64,000 bases of DNA from Rhodophyticola porphyridii (GTDB taxonomy: Bacteria > Pseudomonadota > Alphaproteobacteria > Rhodobacterales > Rhodobacteraceae), in NCBI RefSeq assembly GCF_003688285.1, contig NZ_RCNT01000004.1, positions 248,001-312,000 of the forward strand. Reading direction: 5' to 3'. The notes under the pieces were generated by a model. The model was given only the letters and a program-made list of their open reading frames with translations. It made no database searches and was not told the DNA's origin. Shown here in pieces: positions 1 to 9,253 of this stretch (its first letter is position 1; each line of letters starts with the position of its first letter). The position numbers and the translations under genes were made by a program.

Positions 1-26
1 CCGCATCCGCACCCCATAACCTGCTC

Positions 27-1325
27 ATGGACGAGACCCCCCTTCTGGACACTGCTTTCTGGACCACCGCCGCTGCGATCGTCGGCCTTCTGGTGCTGTC
101 CGCCTTCTTCTCCGGCTCCGAAACGGCGCTGACGGCCGCGTCGCGGGGCAAGCTGCGCTCGCAGGCCGACCGGGGCAACAAGGGCGCCGAGCGGGCGCTC
201 CATCTGACCGAAGACAGCGAGCGGCTGATCGGATCGGTCCTGCTTGGCAACAATCTGGTCAATATCCTCGCGGCCTCTCTGGCGACCGCGCTCTTCACCC
301 GCGTCTTCGGCGAAAGCGGCGTGGCGCTGGCGACGCTGGTGATGACACTGCTGGTGCTGATCTTTGCCGAGGTGCTGCCGAAAACCTACGCCATCACCAA
401 TGCCGAAACCGCCGCCGCGCGGGTGTCGCCGGTGATCCGTGTCGTCATCTTGCTGTTTTCGCCGGTGGTGCGCATGGTGCAGATTCTGGTCCGGGGCGTC
501 CTGCGCGTCTTCGGGGTGCAGACCGACCCCGACAGCAGAGTGCTGAGCGTGCATGAGGAAATCGCTGGCGCCATCACCCTTGGCCATTCCGAAGGCGCGG
601 TGGGCAAGGAACATCGCGATCGTCTGCTCGGCGCGCTGGATCTTGGCGACCGCACGGTGGAGGAGATCATGCTCCACCGCTCCGCCATCGAGATGATCGA
701 CGCCGATGCCGAGCCCGAGCAGATCCTCAGCCAGGCGCTGCAATCGCCCCATACCCGCCTGCCCGTCTATCGCGGCGAACAGGAAAACATCATCGGCCTG
801 ATCCACGCCAAGGATCTGTTGCGCGCGATGGACCGGCTGATGCGCGGCGACGACGCGCCGGGCCTGGGCGAGTTCGATATCGCGCAAGTGGCGATGAAGC
901 CCTATTTCGTGCCGGAAACCACCACGCTGGACGACCAGATGCGCCAGTTCCTGCGCCGCCATACCCATTTCGCCCTCGTGGTGGATGAATATGGCGCATT
1001 GCAGGGCCTGATCACGCTGGAGGACATCCTCGAAGAGATCGTGGGCGAGATCACCGATGAGTTCGATGTGGAAGAAACCATCAACCTGACACCGGGCCCG
1101 GACGGCAACTATCTGGTCGATGGCGGCATGACGATCCGGGACCTGAACCGCGCAACCGACTGGTCGCTGCCCGACGAGGAGGCCAATACGGTGGCCGGTC
1201 TGGTCATTCACGAAGCGCAGTCGATCCCTGTCGAGGGGCAGTGTTTCAGCTTCCACGGGTTCCGCTTCGAGGTGGCAGCGCGTGAACAGAACCGCCTGAC
1301 CCAGCTCAAGATCCGCAAGCTCTGA
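27..1325 (+). CDS. CNNM/CorC (HlyC) family membrane protein with CBS domains
   Basis: 432 residues, the usual length for the hemolysin C/CorC (UPF0053) family of membrane proteins implicated in Mg2+/Co2+ homeostasis. The N-terminal CNNM (DUF21) domain covers about residues 10-155, with hydrophobic spans and the family motif G30-S-E-T-A. A CBS pair covers about residues 200-335 (regulatory nucleotide binding), and a CorC_HlyC domain lies at about 345-430 with the typical EEIVGEI and DGG segments. The ATG lies 26 bases from the left edge and fits the family N-terminus, so the gene looks complete. The next gene is convergent 34 bp away. Whether it transports an ion or only regulates transport cannot be told from the sequence. 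Confidence 0.9.
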   Translation: MDETPLLDTAFWTTAAAIVGLLVLSAFFSGSETALTAASRGKLRSQADRGNKGAERALHLTEDSERLIGSVLLGNNLVNILAASLATALFTRVFGESGVALATLVMTLLVLIFAEVLPKTYAITNAETAAARVSPVIRVVILLFSPVVRMVQILVRGVLRVFGVQTDPDSRVLSVHEEIAGAITLGHSEGAVGKEHRDRLLGALDLGDRTVEEIMLHRSAIEMIDADAEPEQILSQALQSPHTRLPVYRGEQENIIGLIHAKDLLRAMDRLMRGDDAPGLGEFDIAQVAMKPYFVPETTTLDDQMRQFLRRHTHFALVVDEYGALQGLITLEDILEEIVGEITDEFDVEETINLTPGPDGNYLVDGGMTIRDLNRATDWSLPDEEANTVAGLVIHEAQSIPVEGQCFSFHGFRFEVAAREQNRLTQLKIRKL

Positions 1326-1359
1326 ACGGGTCGGGCGCCCCTGAAAGGCCGCCTGCCCG

Positions 1360-2625
1360 CTACGACGCGGCTGCTTCCCTGATCGACATGGCCGCAGCCA
1401 GCCGCTCCCGGTCACCGGCATTTTCAAGCGCGCCATTGGCACGCGCGAGGCACCGCAGCGCCGCCTCCCCTGCCGCGGCCGCCACGGCCGGGTGACCGAT
1501 CCGGACGATATCGGCAAGACTGCTCTGCAGCGCCAGATGCACCTCCACCGCCTCATTCGCACAGCGCGCGATCGGATCGAAACTGGCATAGAACAGCTCC
1601 TCCGGCATCAGGGGCTCGATCCAGACCCGGTCATGCTCGGGGGTGTCGGGCTCCTTCGATGGCCCCGCATCGCCGATCACATGGGACAACCGATGCAGGA
1701 TATCGATGGCGGTGCCAGGGTCGTTCACCCCCGGCGACAGCGCCCGGGTGGCGATTTCGGACAGGACGGTGACGCAAAAAACCGGATCATGGTCGAAACT
1801 GCGCACATCGCTGACCGGGATCGCGGCGCGCACCGCCTCCTCCATCTCCTCATCGGGCGTTGTATCCGCCACCAGCGCCAGCACATCGCCGCGCTGCACA
1901 TAGGCTCCGGCCGGGCGCGCCACATAGATCCGCGCCTCGCGCGCTGCGGCAATATCCTGCAGTTCGGCCTCGAATATCTGCTGCACATACCCGGCATCTG
2001 CGGCATGAACCGGCACCGAATCGCGTGGAATGGTGTTTGCGGGATCGGTCAGGCGGTTAGCGCCCTGGGCGGGCTGTTCCACCGCCTGCGCCACGGCTCT
2101 CGCGGCGCGCACTTCCAGCCGCCGGGCGGTGACCTGAAGGCTGCCCAGCCCTTCCAGGTGGGAGATCCAGCGGATGATCGACCAGACGATCGAGGCGATG
2201 ACCACCATCGTCATCCCGAAGACCACCACCATCTCGCGTTCGCCGAACAGGTCCGCCGCCCGCAGAATGATCGCGATCAGCGCATAGAGATAGGCACCCA
2301 GAAATGTTGCGAGCACCGAATGGGTTACCGTGTCCTCCCGCATCAGCATGTGGCTGCGCGGAGTCCATTGCCCCGCCGCGCGGGCAAAGGCGCTCGACAT
2401 GATCGTCAGCGAGAAGGTGACGACCGCCAGCATTGACGTAGCGATCACCTGCAGGATCGTGTCAACCGCATCGGCGCCGATCAGCCGTCCAAGGCTTGCC
2501 GGTATGATCGGGCCGAGCAGTGTGGCCACCCCCAGCGCCACAACGTTCAGCACCGCATAAATCGTCACCCGCACATAGATGCGGCGCGAAAACTGCCGCA
2601 GGCGGCGTATCAGAGAAATCACCAT
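1360..2625 (-). CDS. DUF2254 family membrane protein
   Basis: 421 residues from the ATG at 2625. The open frame runs on to 2715, but that extension overlaps the ribosome-binding region of the divergent gene and does not look like coding sequence. The N-terminal half carries four hydrophobic spans: one after the basic RRIYVR stretch, one around the TSMLAVVTF segment, one around GAYLYALIAIIL, and one around VVVFGMTMVVIASIVW. The rest is a soluble domain with the segment SPGVNDPGTA, which I associate with DUF2254. No biochemical function is established for this family as far as I know. It is divergent from the dimethylglycine-dehydrogenase-like gene (110 bp between starts). Confidence 0.8.
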   Translation of the reverse strand: MVISLIRRLRQFSRRIYVRVTIYAVLNVVALGVATLLGPIIPASLGRLIGADAVDTILQVIATSMLAVVTFSLTIMSSAFARAAGQWTPRSHMLMREDTVTHSVLATFLGAYLYALIAIILRAADLFGEREMVVVFGMTMVVIASIVWSIIRWISHLEGLGSLQVTARRLEVRAARAVAQAVEQPAQGANRLTDPANTIPRDSVPVHAADAGYVQQIFEAELQDIAAAREARIYVARPAGAYVQRGDVLALVADTTPDEEMEEAVRAAIPVSDVRSFDHDPVFCVTVLSEIATRALSPGVNDPGTAIDILHRLSHVIGDAGPSKEPDTPEHDRVWIEPLMPEELFYASFDPIARCANEAVEVHLALQSSLADIVRIGHPAVAAAAGEAALRCLARANGALENAGDRERLAAAMSIREAAAS

Positions 2626-2735
2626 TCTGGCCCGATCACTTACCCAAAGAATTACGACCTCAAATGTCGCCTTTCGACTTGCCGCGCGGCTATGCCGGGC
2701 GCAACCCTGCACCACATTACGAAACGGAGAGCCTC

Positions 2736-5150
2736 ATGAACACCACCACCCGGGTTTGCGTTATCGGCGGCGGTGTCGTCGGCGCTTCGGTCCTCTACCA
2801 TCTGACCAAACTGGGCTGGTCGGATGTGATGCTCCTGGAACGCTCGGACTTGACATCCGGGTCCACATGGCACGCCGCGGGCGGGTTTCACACCCTGAAC
2901 GGCGATACCAACATGGCCGCTCTTCAGGGCTATACGATCCGGCTTTATCGCGAACTGGAGGAGCTGACGGGCCTCTCCTGCGGGCTGCACCATGTGGGCG
3001 GCGTGACGCTGGCCGACACGCAGGAACGCTTCGACATGCTGAAGGCGGAGCGCGCCAAGCATCGCTTCATGGGGCTGGAGACCGAAATCCTCGGCCCCGA
3101 GGAGATAAAACAGGTCGCCCCCATCACCAATATCGATGGTATCCTCGGCGCGCTTTACGACCCGCTCGACGGCCATCTTGATCCGTCCGGCACGACCCAT
3201 GCCTACGCCAGGGCGGCGCGGATGGGTGGCGCGGAAATCACCATGCATTGCAAGGTTTTGGAAACCAACCCTCGTGTGGATGGCACCTGGGATGTGGTCA
3301 CCGAAAAGGGCACGATCCATGCCGAACATGTGGTCAATGCCGCCGGTCTCTGGGCCCGCGAGGTGGGGGCGATGGCGGGCGTCTATCTGCCTCTTCACCC
3401 GATGGAGCACCAGTACATCGTGACCGACGAGATCGCCGAGATCTACGAGCGCGCGACCGAACATCCCCATGTGATGGACCCCGCCGGCGAGAGCTATCTG
3501 CGGCAGGAGGGGCGCGGGCTTTGCATCGGCTTTTACGAGCAGCCCTGCAAACCCTGGGCGGTGGATGGCACGCCCTGGAGCTTCGGCCATGAATTGCTGC
3601 CCGATGATTTCGACAAGATCGAAGACAGCATCGCCTTCGCCTACAAACGTTTCCCCATCCTCGAAACCGCCGGGGTGAAATCCGTGATCCACGGGCCCTT
3701 CACCTTCGCCCCCGATGGCAACCCGCTGGTCGGCCCGGTGCCGGGCCTGCGCAATTACTGGTCGGCCTGCGGCGTCATGGCCGGGTTCAGCCAGGGTGGC
3801 GGCGTCGGGCTGACGCTGGCGCAATGGATGGTCGATGGCACGCCCGACCGCGATGTCTTCGCCATGGATATCGCCCGTTTCGGGCGCATCCTCACGCCCG
3901 GCTACACCCTGCCGAAGGTGATCGAGAACTACCGGAACCGCTTTTCCGTCGCCTATCCCAACGAAGAGCTGCCCGCCGCCCGGCCGTTTCGCACGACGCC
4001 GCTTTACGACGTGTTCGACCGGATGGGCGCCGTCTGGGGCCAGCAATACGGGCTGGAGGTTGCCAACTACTTCGCCGGAGACGGCGAACCGCGGTACGAG
4101 ACCCCGTCCTTTCGCCGGTCCAATGCCTTCGCGGCCACCGCGCGGGAGGTCAGGGCAGTGCGGGAAGCCGTCGGCATCAACGAGTTGCAGAATTTCGGCA
4201 AGTATCTGGTCATCGGGCGCGACGCGCGCGGCTGGCTCGATCGGGTCATGGCGGGCCGCGTGCCTGCTCCGGGCCGCCTGTCTCTGACCCCGATGCTGAA
4301 CCAGAACGGCCGGCTGATCGGCGATTTCACGATCTCCTGCCTGTCAGAGACGGAGTTTCAGCTGACCGCGAGCTATGGCGCTCAGGATTACCATTTGCGA
4401 TGGTTTGACAATTGGTTGGAAGGCGATGTTCATGTGAGTAACATCTCCGACACCAGAACCGGCTTCCAGATTGCGGGGCCCAATGCGCGCGCCCTCCTGC
4501 AAGAGGTGACCCGCGCCGATGTCGGTGCCGGGGCGTTTCGCTTCATGGATGTCAAGGCGCTCCAACTCGGGTTTTCCACCGCACTCGTCCAGAGGGTCAG
4601 CTATACCGGCGATCTGGGATATGAGATTTATGTCGATGCGATGGAACATCGCGCACTCTGGGATCTGCTCTGGCAGGCAGGGCAGGCCTTCGGGCTCCGC
4701 CCCTTCGGCATGCGCGCGATGATGTCGCTCAGGCTCGACAAGTTCTTCGGCTCCTGGCTTCGGGAGTATTCCCCCGACTACACCCCGGCGGAAACCGGGC
4801 TCGACCGGTTCATCAGCTTCGGGAAGCCCGTGGATTTCATCGGGCGCGCCGCCGCCGAAGCCGAGCAGGCGACGGGCCCGGCACGCAAGCTCTGCGCCTT
4901 CGAGGTGGACGCCGCCGATGCGGATGTGAATGCCTATGAACCGATCTGGCTGGATGGCAGCGTGCAGGGGTTCTGCACCTCCGGCGGCTACTCCCACCAC
5001 GCGGGCAAGTCCATCGCCCTCGGCTTCGTTCCGACCGGCCGCGCCGAAGACGGGCTTGAGGTGGAAATCGAGATCCTCGGCGACATGCGCCCCGCCCGGC
5101 TGATCACCACGCCACTTTTTGACGCCGATGGCGCCCGCATGCGAGGCTGA
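2736..5150 (+). CDS. Dimethylglycine/sarcosine dehydrogenase-like flavoprotein with GcvT domains
   Basis: 804 residues. The N-terminal DAO-type FAD domain has the dinucleotide motif G11-G-G-V-V-G16 and the acidic ribose-binding E35. The segment SGSTW-H46-AAGG matches the site where dimethylglycine and sarcosine dehydrogenases attach FAD covalently to histidine. An FAO_M linker domain follows, then GCV_T and GCV_T_C domains (about residues 440-795) of the folate-binding glycine-cleavage T-protein type. The expected reaction is oxidative N-demethylation of a methylated glycine (dimethylglycine, sarcosine or similar), passing the one-carbon unit to tetrahydrofolate. The start at 2736 has GGAGA six bases upstream and gives the correct family N-terminus; the frame is open upstream to 2520 without coding character. 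The exact substrate cannot be set from sequence alone. Confidence 0.85.
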   Translation: MNTTTRVCVIGGGVVGASVLYHLTKLGWSDVMLLERSDLTSGSTWHAAGGFHTLNGDTNMAALQGYTIRLYRELEELTGLSCGLHHVGGVTLADTQERFDMLKAERAKHRFMGLETEILGPEEIKQVAPITNIDGILGALYDPLDGHLDPSGTTHAYARAARMGGAEITMHCKVLETNPRVDGTWDVVTEKGTIHAEHVVNAAGLWAREVGAMAGVYLPLHPMEHQYIVTDEIAEIYERATEHPHVMDPAGESYLRQEGRGLCIGFYEQPCKPWAVDGTPWSFGHELLPDDFDKIEDSIAFAYKRFPILETAGVKSVIHGPFTFAPDGNPLVGPVPGLRNYWSACGVMAGFSQGGGVGLTLAQWMVDGTPDRDVFAMDIARFGRILTPGYTLPKVIENYRNRFSVAYPNEELPAARPFRTTPLYDVFDRMGAVWGQQYGLEVANYFAGDGEPRYETPSFRRSNAFAATAREVRAVREAVGINELQNFGKYLVIGRDARGWLDRVMAGRVPAPGRLSLTPMLNQNGRLIGDFTISCLSETEFQLTASYGAQDYHLRWFDNWLEGDVHVSNISDTRTGFQIAGPNARALLQEVTRADVGAGAFRFMDVKALQLGFSTALVQRVSYTGDLGYEIYVDAMEHRALWDLLWQAGQAFGLRPFGMRAMMSLRLDKFFGSWLREYSPDYTPAETGLDRFISFGKPVDFIGRAAAEAEQATGPARKLCAFEVDAADADVNAYEPIWLDGSVQGFCTSGGYSHHAGKSIALGFVPTGRAEDGLEVEIEILGDMRPARLITTPLFDADGARMRG

Positions 5151-5214
5151 TCTGCCATAACGGTCAGGGCGCGCCCTCTTTCCCGCGCCGGACATTCCCG
5201 CCGGAGGTTTCGAC

Positions 5215-5814
5215 ATCTCTTCATCCGATCCCATCCTTCTTCTGCTCGCCGCCGGCCGCGCGACACGCATGCGCGGCACGGACAAGCTTCTCGAACCGAT
5301 CGATGACCAACCGCTTCTCACGGTCATGGGCCGACGCTGCGCGAGGGCGGGAGCCACGCGGGTCGTGCTCGGGCCAGATCAGCCCGCCCGGCGCGCCGCG
5401 CTGAAAGGCATTCCTTGCGAGATCGTCGAAGCGCCCGAAGGCGCGGGCATGGCCGCCTCAATCACCGCCGGGATCGCCGGTGTCACTGCGTCGGCCGCGC
5501 TGATCGTTCTGGCGGATATGCCCGAGATCACCGCCCATGATCTGCATCTGATCCTGGCGCTTCATGCAAGAGTGCCGACTGCGATCCTGCGGGCCGCGGG
5601 CGAAGACGGCACACCCGGCCACCCTGTGCTTCTCCCCGCCGACCTGTTTCCCGCACTGCAAAAACTCACCGGCGACACGGGCGCGCGCGAGGTTCTGAAA
5701 GCCCATGCAAACCGGACCCATCTGGTTCCCCTGAAAGGCCGGCGCGCATTGATCGATCTGGACACGCCCGAGGAGTGGGCAAGCTGGCGCGCTACGCACA
5801 AGGGCGGCCTGTAG
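5215..5814 (+). CDS. MocA-like molybdenum-cofactor nucleotidyltransferase, apparent ATC start
   Basis: NTP-transferase protein of the MobA/MocA type, which transfers CMP (or another nucleotide) to molybdopterin. The essential nucleotide-binding loop, L-A-A-G-R-A-T-R-M-R-G with the following lysine, begins upstream of the only ATG (5269), so an ATG start would remove the active-site loop. The frame is open back to 5161 with no ATG, GTG or TTG. An ATC codon at 5215 follows a strong GGAGG (5203-5207) with a 7-base spacer and gives a normal N-terminus (MSSSDPILLLLAAG). I therefore place the start there, giving 199 residues. Either a rare AUC start is used, or a base of an original ATG has changed or been misread. 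The gene follows the flavoprotein by 64 bp on the same strand; its usual partner is a molybdoenzyme, none of which lies in the window. Confidence 0.75.
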   Translation: MSSSDPILLLLAAGRATRMRGTDKLLEPIDDQPLLTVMGRRCARAGATRVVLGPDQPARRAALKGIPCEIVEAPEGAGMAASITAGIAGVTASAALIVLADMPEITAHDLHLILALHARVPTAILRAAGEDGTPGHPVLLPADLFPALQKLTGDTGAREVLKAHANRTHLVPLKGRRALIDLDTPEEWASWRATHKGGL

Positions 5815-5827
5815 AAAGACCGCCCTT
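5800..5827. terminator. Hairpin over the 3' end of the mocA-like gene
   Basis: Perfect 8-bp arms AAGGGCGG (5800-5807) and CCGCCCTT (5820-5827) with a 12-base loop that contains the TAG stop codon. No U-run follows on either strand, so termination is only suggested by position between this gene and the convergent RTX gene. Confidence 0.3.
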
Positions 5828-5911
5828 ATCATCCTGAACCTCGGGCGTGGCGCCGCACCGGCGCGCGCCGGATCGGGCCCGGCCCGTAAGGCCGCAAAGA
5901 CGCCGCCGCAC

Positions 5912-8900
5912 CTACCGCGTCAGCAGCTTGGCCTCATGGCTTTTCAAGGCGCGCCGGGCCGCCACATAGGTTTCGCGACCCGCCGGGGTTTTCAGTTCGG
6001 GGAAGATCTCCAGGATCTCGGTGCGCGCGCCATTGCCCATCGCCCCGAGGGACTGGTCTCCCGGCTGGAAGCTTTCGGTCCATGCCCCGTCGGCCAACAC
6101 GACTTCGTGGTGATCGAACATGAAATGCACATAGGTCGCGCGCAGCGGGTCCACCCACTGAACCGCGCTGTGATCAACCAGGTGCTTGGCCGCGACCAAC
6201 ACCTCGCTTTCCTCGAAGTAAAGCTGCGTGCGGTCGCCAGAAACCAGCATCCGGTGCTGTGGCGACACCATCATGTCGCGCTCCGGCAAGCCATCGCCAA
6301 GCGCTCCCGCCTTGATCAGGATCGGGCGCAGATAGGGCGCGCGGCGCAGTTCCGACCGGTTCAGGGTACGGGTGCCGATCCAGCGGATTTCCTGAATGCC
6401 GTTGTCGCGGGTGATGATCTTGTCGCCTTCGCGCAGGGTCTCCACCGGAACCTCACCCTTCGGCGTCGCGATGCGCGAGCCCGGCGTAAAGCAGGGGATG
6501 ACATTCTCGATCTCCTTGAATGTCAGCGTGCCGGTGACGTTCTCGGGCGCATATCCATTGCCGTCGAAGAAGGTCACCGTGCCGGATTCGCCCGGGGTGC
6601 CACCGGGGTCGACCGCATCGTCGAAATTGATCTTCAGCGGCCCGGCGCTGGACAGATCCAGCGTGTCGTTGTCTTCGCCGCCTTCGCCGCCTTCGATGTA
6701 ATCGCCGATGCCGTCGCCATCCGGGCCGATCGCGAAGGTGTCCTTGTCATCCCCGCCGAACATCGCATCCGCGCCCTGCCCGCCGATGATGCTGTCATCG
6801 CCGCTGCCGCCGGTGATCTCGTCGTCATCAATGCCGCCATCAAGCGTATCGTTGCCCGCGCCGCCATAGATCGTGTCATTGTCGTCTTCGCCGAAGACAA
6901 GGTCATTGCCGCCGCCCGCGTTGATCAGGTCATCGCCGTTGTCGAGGATCGGATCGTTAGGCCCATCGGGGTTCACGTCGGGGATATTCACCACATCCGG
7001 GAAGCTCGGTCCAAGCCCGCCATAGATCGTGTCGTCGCCGTCGCCGGAATTGACCGTGTCCGATCCTTCACCGCTGGTGATCAGATCGGCGCCGGCGCCG
7101 GATGTCACCTGATCGTCGTCAAAGCCCGCGTCGATGACATTGTCGCCATCGCCCGCATCGATCGTGTCGCGGTCATCGCCGGTGGTGATGGTGTCGTTGC
7201 CATCGCCGGTCGTAACCAGATCGCGGTCGTTCTCGGTATTCTGGTCCTGCGAGCCCGGCACGAAGGGAAACCCGCGATCCGGCAACGCCGAAAGCGACCC
7301 ATCGGAGGTGTTGATCAGATTGTCGCCGTCGTTATCGGTGACCGTGTCATTGCCCGATCCGCCATTGATGGTGTCGGCATCCGCGCCGCCATCCAGGCTG
7401 TCATTGCCCGAACCGCCGGTCAGCGTGTCTTCGCCCGCGCCACCCGTGATCGTGTCGTCGCCCTCGGCACCACCCATGCTGTCATTGCCCGCGCCGCCAT
7501 CGATGACGTCATCGCCGGTGTTGCCACGCAACTCGTCATCGCCGTCGCCGCCTTCGACGGTGTCGTCCCCCGCGCCTCCGCGCAGCAGATCGTCGCCGCC
7601 ATTGCCGAGGATCAGGTCGTTCCCGTCCCCGCCGTCCAGCGTGTCACTACCCGCCGCTCCGTCATCGATGAGGCCGATCGTGTCGAAATACACATCCGTG
7701 ACGTTGATCCCGCTGTCGCCGCCACCGTTCTGGGAATGGGTGATCTCGATCCGGTCGACGGGACCGGGAATATCAACCAGGATCGAATAATTCGCACTCG
7801 TGTCGCTCTGATAGCCGCCATTGCTGTCGGCCGTATCGGCGCCGGGCACGCCATCGGTGTCGGACAGGGTCAACCGGCCACCGGCGGTCAGCGAGACCTC
7901 GATCGGCATGTTGTCCTTGTCGAAGGCGCGGATTTTGACCACGCCGTCGCCGTCGATATCGTTGACCCGGAAGGAGACGTTTTCGACCGGCTCGGAGAAT
8001 TTCAGCTGGTACTTGGCGAAATCACCCCTGTTATCCAGATCGCTGCTCAGCGAGCTGTTGTCGTCAACCGGATCGCCATCGCCCTGAATACCGGCGATGT
8101 TCTGATTGTTGCTGGCGAACTCCGTGTCCACACCGCCCCGCTCGGACAGGACCGAGAAGCTCACATCGACGCTGCCGGTGTTCTGGGTGAACCCGGTCAG
8201 ATCGTCGCCGTTTTCGATCGGCGGCGCGCCGTTCGGGTCGGGCGCCAGATCCCATTCGAATTTCTCGCGCGTTCCGGTAAGCGGCTGGCCGGTATTGTCA
8301 TCGCCGATCAGCGTGTCATCGCCCGCGCCGCCATCGACGCTGTCATCGCCGCTGCCTGCGTAGACCAGATCGTCACCGGCCCCCGCCTCGACCGTATCGT
8401 TGCCCGCGCCGGCCACCACGGTGTCGGCATCCGTACCGTCCACGACCGCGTTGTCGATCTGATCGGGCGGTGTGTCCGGGTCGCCGGTATAGCCTGCGTC
8501 GATCAGATCGTCGCCGCTGGACCCCTCGACGATCATGTCGCCGGATTCGGCGAGCACATCGGCATCGAAGATCGCCACGTAGTCGATCGCGCCGTCGAAA
8601 TAGTTGCTGTAGCGGCCGTCATCCGCCTCGCGCGCCCCGAAGGTAAAGCTTTCGTCGTCATTGTCGGTGATGTCGAAGGTCAGCCCGGTCGTGCTGCTGG
8701 ATACCTCGGTGCTGTCGCCGGTGGTGACATTCTCCACCACAAGCTGGTTACCGGTGCTTTCGTCCCAGATGTAATAGGCCTTTACGGTGTCGCCTTCCTC
8801 GAAAAAGCCCGGCCCGGTCGACAGGATCGAGTCGATGCCGGGCACGCAATGCATGACCTCCACAGCCCCGTCCTGGGTCACACGAAGCTCGAAAAAGCCC

Positions 8901-9253
8901 TCTCTGCCGGCATCGTTCAACTCCCCGCGGTTGACGATCGTATCAGGGCCGGAGCCCACATGATGTTCTTGGGTGAACTCCACAATGAGCGTGCCACGAT
9001 CCAGATCGAAGGGTGTGTCGTTGCCCGGGAATTGCGATGTGCCATCCCCGTTTGACAGGGTGCCGCCATTGACGTCGAACAGGCCGGAACTGCCATTGGT
9101 GTGCAACTGATCGCCCGAGATCGTGGCTCCGCCCTGGATATGTCCGTTCTGGGCAAAACCGTCGTCAAGACCCGTATCCCGCGTTTCGGAGCCGCTGCGG
9201 AAGTCCCAAAGCCCAACCAGGTTCGCGGCAAAAGACTCGTTAAAATTGGTCAC
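5912..9253 (-). CDS. Secreted RTX (Ca2+-binding repeat) protein with LamG-like and Hint domains
   Basis: 1113 residues from a GTG at 9253, with GGAG nine bases upstream; the frame continues to 9316 without a better start. The first ~235 residues form a LamG/concanavalin-like domain beginning NLVGLWDF. Many GGxGxDxL/I nonapeptide repeats follow, typical of calcium-binding type I secreted proteins, and they are interrupted by a beta-rich block (about residues 325-530). The last 193 residues are a hedgehog/intein (Hint) domain starting at Cys921 (CFTPGSRIATP) with the conserved SPQHRML block. There is no N-terminal signal peptide, as expected for type I export; no ABC/MFP exporter genes are present in this window. 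The Hint domain may self-cleave. Calls such as adhesin, toxin or matrix protein would be guesses. A 755-bp non-coding stretch lies upstream. Confidence 0.85.
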   Translation of the reverse strand: MTNFNESFAANLVGLWDFRSGSETRDTGLDDGFAQNGHIQGGATISGDQLHTNGSSGLFDVNGGTLSNGDGTSQFPGNDTPFDLDRGTLIVEFTQEHHVGSGPDTIVNRGELNDAGREGFFELRVTQDGAVEVMHCVPGIDSILSTGPGFFEEGDTVKAYYIWDESTGNQLVVENVTTGDSTEVSSSTTGLTFDITDNDDESFTFGAREADDGRYSNYFDGAIDYVAIFDADVLAESGDMIVEGSSGDDLIDAGYTGDPDTPPDQIDNAVVDGTDADTVVAGAGNDTVEAGAGDDLVYAGSGDDSVDGGAGDDTLIGDDNTGQPLTGTREKFEWDLAPDPNGAPPIENGDDLTGFTQNTGSVDVSFSVLSERGGVDTEFASNNQNIAGIQGDGDPVDDNSSLSSDLDNRGDFAKYQLKFSEPVENVSFRVNDIDGDGVVKIRAFDKDNMPIEVSLTAGGRLTLSDTDGVPGADTADSNGGYQSDTSANYSILVDIPGPVDRIEITHSQNGGGDSGINVTDVYFDTIGLIDDGAAGSDTLDGGDGNDLILGNGGDDLLRGGAGDDTVEGGDGDDELRGNTGDDVIDGGAGNDSMGGAEGDDTITGGAGEDTLTGGSGNDSLDGGADADTINGGSGNDTVTDNDGDNLINTSDGSLSALPDRGFPFVPGSQDQNTENDRDLVTTGDGNDTITTGDDRDTIDAGDGDNVIDAGFDDDQVTSGAGADLITSGEGSDTVNSGDGDDTIYGGLGPSFPDVVNIPDVNPDGPNDPILDNGDDLINAGGGNDLVFGEDDNDTIYGGAGNDTLDGGIDDDEITGGSGDDSIIGGQGADAMFGGDDKDTFAIGPDGDGIGDYIEGGEGGEDNDTLDLSSAGPLKINFDDAVDPGGTPGESGTVTFFDGNGYAPENVTGTLTFKEIENVIPCFTPGSRIATPKGEVPVETLREGDKIITRDNGIQEIRWIGTRTLNRSELRRAPYLRPILIKAGALGDGLPERDMMVSPQHRMLVSGDRTQLYFEESEVLVAAKHLVDHSAVQWVDPLRATYVHFMFDHHEVVLADGAWTESFQPGDQSLGAMGNGARTEILEIFPELKTPAGRETYVAARRALKSHEAKLLTR

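Noticed and set aside
6600-7650. Short regularly spaced repeats that could be taken for a CRISPR array
   Set aside because: They encode the GGxGxD calcium repeats, vary in sequence and stay in frame; no constant repeat with unique spacers.
5936-9055. 1039-codon open frame on the plus strand, opposite the RTX gene
   Set aside because: It mirrors the repeats of the RTX gene, has no ribosome site, and its product is repetitive without a known fold; the minus-strand product has clear domains.
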